A stretch of DNA of 64,000 bases from CAZMMV01 sp964637035 (lineage in GTDB: Bacteria; Bacillota; Clostridia; Tissierellales; Tissierellaceae), in the NCBI GenBank assembly GCA_964637035.1, contig CAZWTU010000002.1:69638-133637 (forward strand), read 5' to 3'. Below the pieces are notes generated by a model, which saw nothing but the letters and a program-made list of their open reading frames with translations, did not search any database and had not been told where the DNA came from. Position 1 is the first letter of the stretch; each line of letters opens with the position of its first letter. This document shows, piece after piece, positions 61,938 through 64,000 of this stretch. The translations under genes and the position numbers were made by a program.

Positions 61938-61943
61938 TAAAAA

Positions 61944-62642
61944 TTGAAAAATGCATTTTTATTAATAGCAAGTATAATAGTTAAGCCTTTTGTTATTTTA
62001 TGTGGATATATGATAAATTCAAACTCATTTCCTCAACCCTTATCAAGAGAAGAAGAGCAAGAATATTTAAAACTTTATTCTCAAGGAAGTGAAGAGGCCA
62101 GAAAGGTATTGATAGAAAGAAACTTAAGATTAGTGGCTCATATAGTTAAAAAATATAATAACACAGGAAAAGAAACTGAAGATTTAATATCAATTGGGAC
62201 AATAGGATTGATAAAAGCAATATCAACATTTAAGCCAGACAAACAAACAAGATTGGCTACATATGCGGCAAGATGTATAGAAAATGAAATCTTGATGACT
62301 ATACGATCTACGAAAAAAACAAGATATGAACAATCAATGCATGAACCTATTGGAATAGATAAAGAAGGCAATGAAATAAACTTGTTGGATATACTTGGAA
62401 GTGAACCAGATGAAATATTAGATGAAGTAAATTTAAAAATTGAAACAAAAAAATTATATAGGCTAATAGATTTAGTATTAACAGATAGAGAAAAAGTTAT
62501 AATCCAATTTAGATATGGACTAATGGATGGAGTTTGTAGAACCCAAAGAGAAATAGCTTGCACCTTGGGAATATCACGTTCCTATGTATCTAGAATAGAA
62601 AGCAGGGCCATAGATAAATTGAATACTGCTTTTAATAAATAA
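61944..62642 (+). CDS. sigK: RNA polymerase sporulation sigma factor, pro-sigma-K
   Basis: 232 residues from a TTG start. The first ~20 residues (MKNAFLLIASIIVKPFVILCG) are the hydrophobic pro-sequence normally removed by SpoIVFB, followed by the SigK marker SNSFPQPLSREEEQEYL. Regions 2 (IERNLRLVAHIVKKYNNTGKETEDLISIGTIGLIKAI) and 4 (TQREIACTLGISRSYVSRIESRAIDKL) are complete. The gene is intact and not split by a skin element. Sigma-K drives late mother-cell coat and lysis genes. Its translation is probably controlled by the hairpin just upstream. Confidence 0.96.
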   Translation: MKNAFLLIASIIVKPFVILCGYMINSNSFPQPLSREEEQEYLKLYSQGSEEARKVLIERNLRLVAHIVKKYNNTGKETEDLISIGTIGLIKAISTFKPDKQTRLATYAARCIENEILMTIRSTKKTRYEQSMHEPIGIDKEGNEINLLDILGSEPDEILDEVNLKIETKKLYRLIDLVLTDREKVIIQFRYGLMDGVCRTQREIACTLGISRSYVSRIESRAIDKLNTAFNK

Positions 62643-62646
62643 AAAA

Positions 62647-62680
62647 CAATCCAGGTTTTCAGGCCTGGATTGCTTTTATT
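62647..62680. terminator. Bidirectional terminator between sigK and the lipoprotein gene
   Basis: A 9-bp stem (CAATCCAGG / CCTGGATTG) with an 8-nt loop has an A run before it and a T run after it, so it works on both strands for the convergent pair. Confidence 0.9.
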
Positions 62681-62682
62681 AA

Positions 62683-63351
62683 CTATCTCATAGGGTTAGT
62701 TATGCTTTTTAGTATATCTTCTATATCTTTAGTAAATTCTGATATAGGGTTACCCTTGTTTAGGTTTGTAGTCATAGTTTTAAGTCTATTTGTAATATCT
62801 GAATCTGAAGTTATTTTAATATCCTTGATATCTTTATCTCCAGCTTTTACAGCCGCTTCAATTTTCTTTTTTAAACTTGATGAAATATTGTTATCTTTCA
62901 TATTGGTCTTATTTCCAGCAATACCTACTATAGCAGTATTACCGTGGATAACAACAGAAGCACTATTAACTTCACTTAAGGCTGCTACTCTTTTAGCAAT
63001 ATTGTTTGCACGAGTTGACATATTGCCAGCATTGTTCATATTGATGTTATTGTTAAAGTTGTTGTTTTTTAAACCTTGACTGTCTAATTGACCACTATCC
63101 AAATTAGTATTGTTTCTTAGCATAGGATCATTTAAATCGTTATTATCCCATGTATTATTATTTGGATCCATGTTCCTTCTAGTCATACCGTTATTTAGTT
63201 TGGTATTTAATCTGTTATTATCATTGTTTAGTAAACCTCTATCCCTATTATTGTCATTTAACCTGGTTTGCATATTCTCTGAATTACATCCAACTACTGT
63301 CATTACTAAAGCAATTGTTAATACTAAAAACATAATTTTATTTTTTTTCAA
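62683..63351 (-). CDS. YhcN/YlaJ family sporulation lipoprotein
   Basis: 222 residues from a TTG at 63351, placed 8 nt after AGGAGG; a GTG at 63360 touches that site and is less likely. The signal peptide MKKNKIMFLVLTIALVMTVVGC ends in lipobox VVGC, so the mature protein is lipidated by Lgt. A ~85-residue Asn/Asp-rich low-complexity linker (DNNRLNTKLNNG...NNNFNNNINMNN) precedes the YhcN/YlaJ domain (RVAALSEVNSASVVIHGNTAIVGIAG, DSDITNRLKTMTTNL). YhcN is a spore inner-membrane lipoprotein in Bacillus. Likely expressed in sporulating cells. Confidence 0.9.
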   Translation of the reverse strand: MKKNKIMFLVLTIALVMTVVGCNSENMQTRLNDNNRDRGLLNNDNNRLNTKLNNGMTRRNMDPNNNTWDNNDLNDPMLRNNTNLDSGQLDSQGLKNNNFNNNINMNNAGNMSTRANNIAKRVAALSEVNSASVVIHGNTAIVGIAGNKTNMKDNNISSSLKKKIEAAVKAGDKDIKDIKITSDSDITNRLKTMTTNLNKGNPISEFTKDIEDILKSITNPMR

Positions 63352-63678
63352 ATCTTCCACCTCCTAAAAATAGTTTGGCACTTTAATGATAAATTATTTG
63401 GACTAAATTTTATATTAAATGAAAAATTAAGGGAAATCATAAAAAAAGTTGTATTTTGTATTATAATGTATGTTCAAATATTGAATTTATGGTATAATTA
63501 GTAATTAAGACCTAGTAAAAATGATGCTTATATGTAAAAAATTACAATTAATGTAACAATAAATTTTGAAACTAGAAAATAAATAATAAGTATTTTGCAA
63601 AAAAAGAAGGACTTTTATCTATATATGTAGAACAATACATTATGAAGTACAATTAAAATATACATACAAGGTGATTAA
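63352..63678. other. Divergent intergenic region, about 330 bp
   Basis: AT-rich, no open frame with a ribosome binding site. A TATAAT at 63493-63498 with a poor -35 (TGTTCA, 63471-63476) may serve the pilB gene. I see no conserved riboswitch, and no c-di-GMP-I-type motif. Confidence 0.5.
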
Positions 63679-64000
63679 ATGATAAATAATAAATTAAAAA
63701 TAGGAGAATTGTTGCTTTATGCTGATAAGATTAATGAAGAACAATTAAATGAAGGCCTTAAGGAGCAAAAACAAAGTGGAAAAAGACTGGGAGATATATT
63801 CTTAGATAAGGGATGTGTAAGTGAAAACGATATAATAGAAGTGTTGGAGTTTCAACTTGGAATTCCCCATGTAGATTTAGATAAATTCCCGGTTGATGAA
63901 TCAGTTGCAACCTTGATACCAGAAAATATAGCTAGGCGTTATGGACTAATAGCAATAGATAAAAGAGATGATTTGCTTATAGTAGCAATGATAGATCCAT
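63679..64000 (+). CDS. pilB: Type IV pilus assembly / GspE-family ATPase, N-terminal part
   Basis: 107 residues are visible before the window ends, from an ATG behind AAGGTGA. They cover the N-terminal T2SSE_N (MshEN) domain: KIGELLLYADKINEEQLNEGLKEQKQSGKRLGDIFLDKGCVSENDIIEVLEFQLGIPHVDL, then PENIARRYGLIAIDKRDDLLIVAMIDP. The ATPase domain lies outside, so the motor function is inferred. Many MshEN domains bind c-di-GMP; the exact motif is partly visible but not decisive. Confidence 0.88.
   Translation, partial: MINNKLKIGELLLYADKINEEQLNEGLKEQKQSGKRLGDIFLDKGCVSENDIIEVLEFQLGIPHVDLDKFPVDESVATLIPENIARRYGLIAIDKRDDLLIVAMIDP

Noticed and set aside
63361..63678. Possible c-di-GMP riboswitch before pilB
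   Set aside because: No GEMM-type conserved sequence or paired helices were recognised.
1..64000. CRISPR arrays, tRNA or rRNA genes, insertion sequences, prophage or toxin-antitoxin loci
   Set aside because: Looked for direct-repeat arrays, tRNA cloverleaf sequences, transposase motifs and phage genes; none was seen.

Overview
The window is a low-GC (about 30 percent by eye) bacterial chromosome segment, and almost every gene lies on the + strand. It carries sporulation sigma factors (sigE, sigG, sigK), T-box leaders, a MurE with the meso-diaminopimelate-type DNPR motif and a complete D-ornithine oxidative (Stickland) operon. Together these point to an anaerobic, endospore-forming, amino-acid-fermenting member of Clostridia, probably close to Tissierella, Sporanaerobacter or Gottschalkia. 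That placement is inferred from gene content, not from a database match.

Layout. 1-2.5 kb: the end of a pair of M16 peptidase-like genes (ymfF/ymfH type) and lgt. 2.6-18 kb: the division and cell-wall (dcw) cluster, in the order mraZ, rsmH, ftsL, class B PBP with PASTA domains, murE, mraY, murD, ftsW/spoVE, murG, murA, ftsQ, two DUF881 genes, sbp, ftsZ. There is no murF, murC, murB or ftsA. 18-21 kb: spoIIGA-sigE, sigG and a YlmC/YmxH gene. 21-23.7 kb: nrdR, pgeF and a sigma-54 activator. 23.9-31.7 kb: ornithine degradation operon ord-ortA-ortB-oraS-oraE-mutL-like-orr behind a well-matched -24/-12 promoter. 31.9-37.8 kb: rarA, then asnS and leuS, each behind its own promoter and T-box. 38-43.3 kb: degV, a threonine dehydrogenase, a divergent pair of unknown genes (beta-propeller and Cys-rich) and a MATE exporter. 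43.5-45.5 kb: iscR-iscS-iscU. 45.6-52.4 kb: a small YtxH-like gene, an AI-2E family transporter, alaS, ireB, a ferredoxin-fused aldo/keto reductase, ruvX, DUF1292 and fur. 52.5-62.6 kb: RNase J, a two-gene LysO, queT, mltG, O-methyltransferase, U32 peptidase, udk, a second class B PBP, an SDR and sigK. The end holds a convergent YhcN-type spore lipoprotein gene and the start of pilB.

How the genes work together. The dcw block makes lipid-linked peptidoglycan precursors and the division machinery. The spo genes provide the mother-cell (sigE, sigK) and forespore (sigG) programmes. The ornithine operon converts L-ornithine through D-ornithine and 2,4-diaminopentanoate to acetyl-CoA and D-alanine. 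The iscRSU genes supply Fe-S clusters.

Most of the window is ordinary core genome and I found no new multigene defence or mobile system. The strongest unusual signals are regulatory: a 19-bp perfect inverted repeat that buries the sigK ribosome binding site; a terminator whose 3' arm contains the ribosome binding site of the second PBP; a terminator-like palindrome about 18 nt after the predicted alaS transcription start; and an activator gene next to its probable sigma-54 operon. The divergent beta-propeller/Cys-rich pair is the best candidate for uncharacterised biology.
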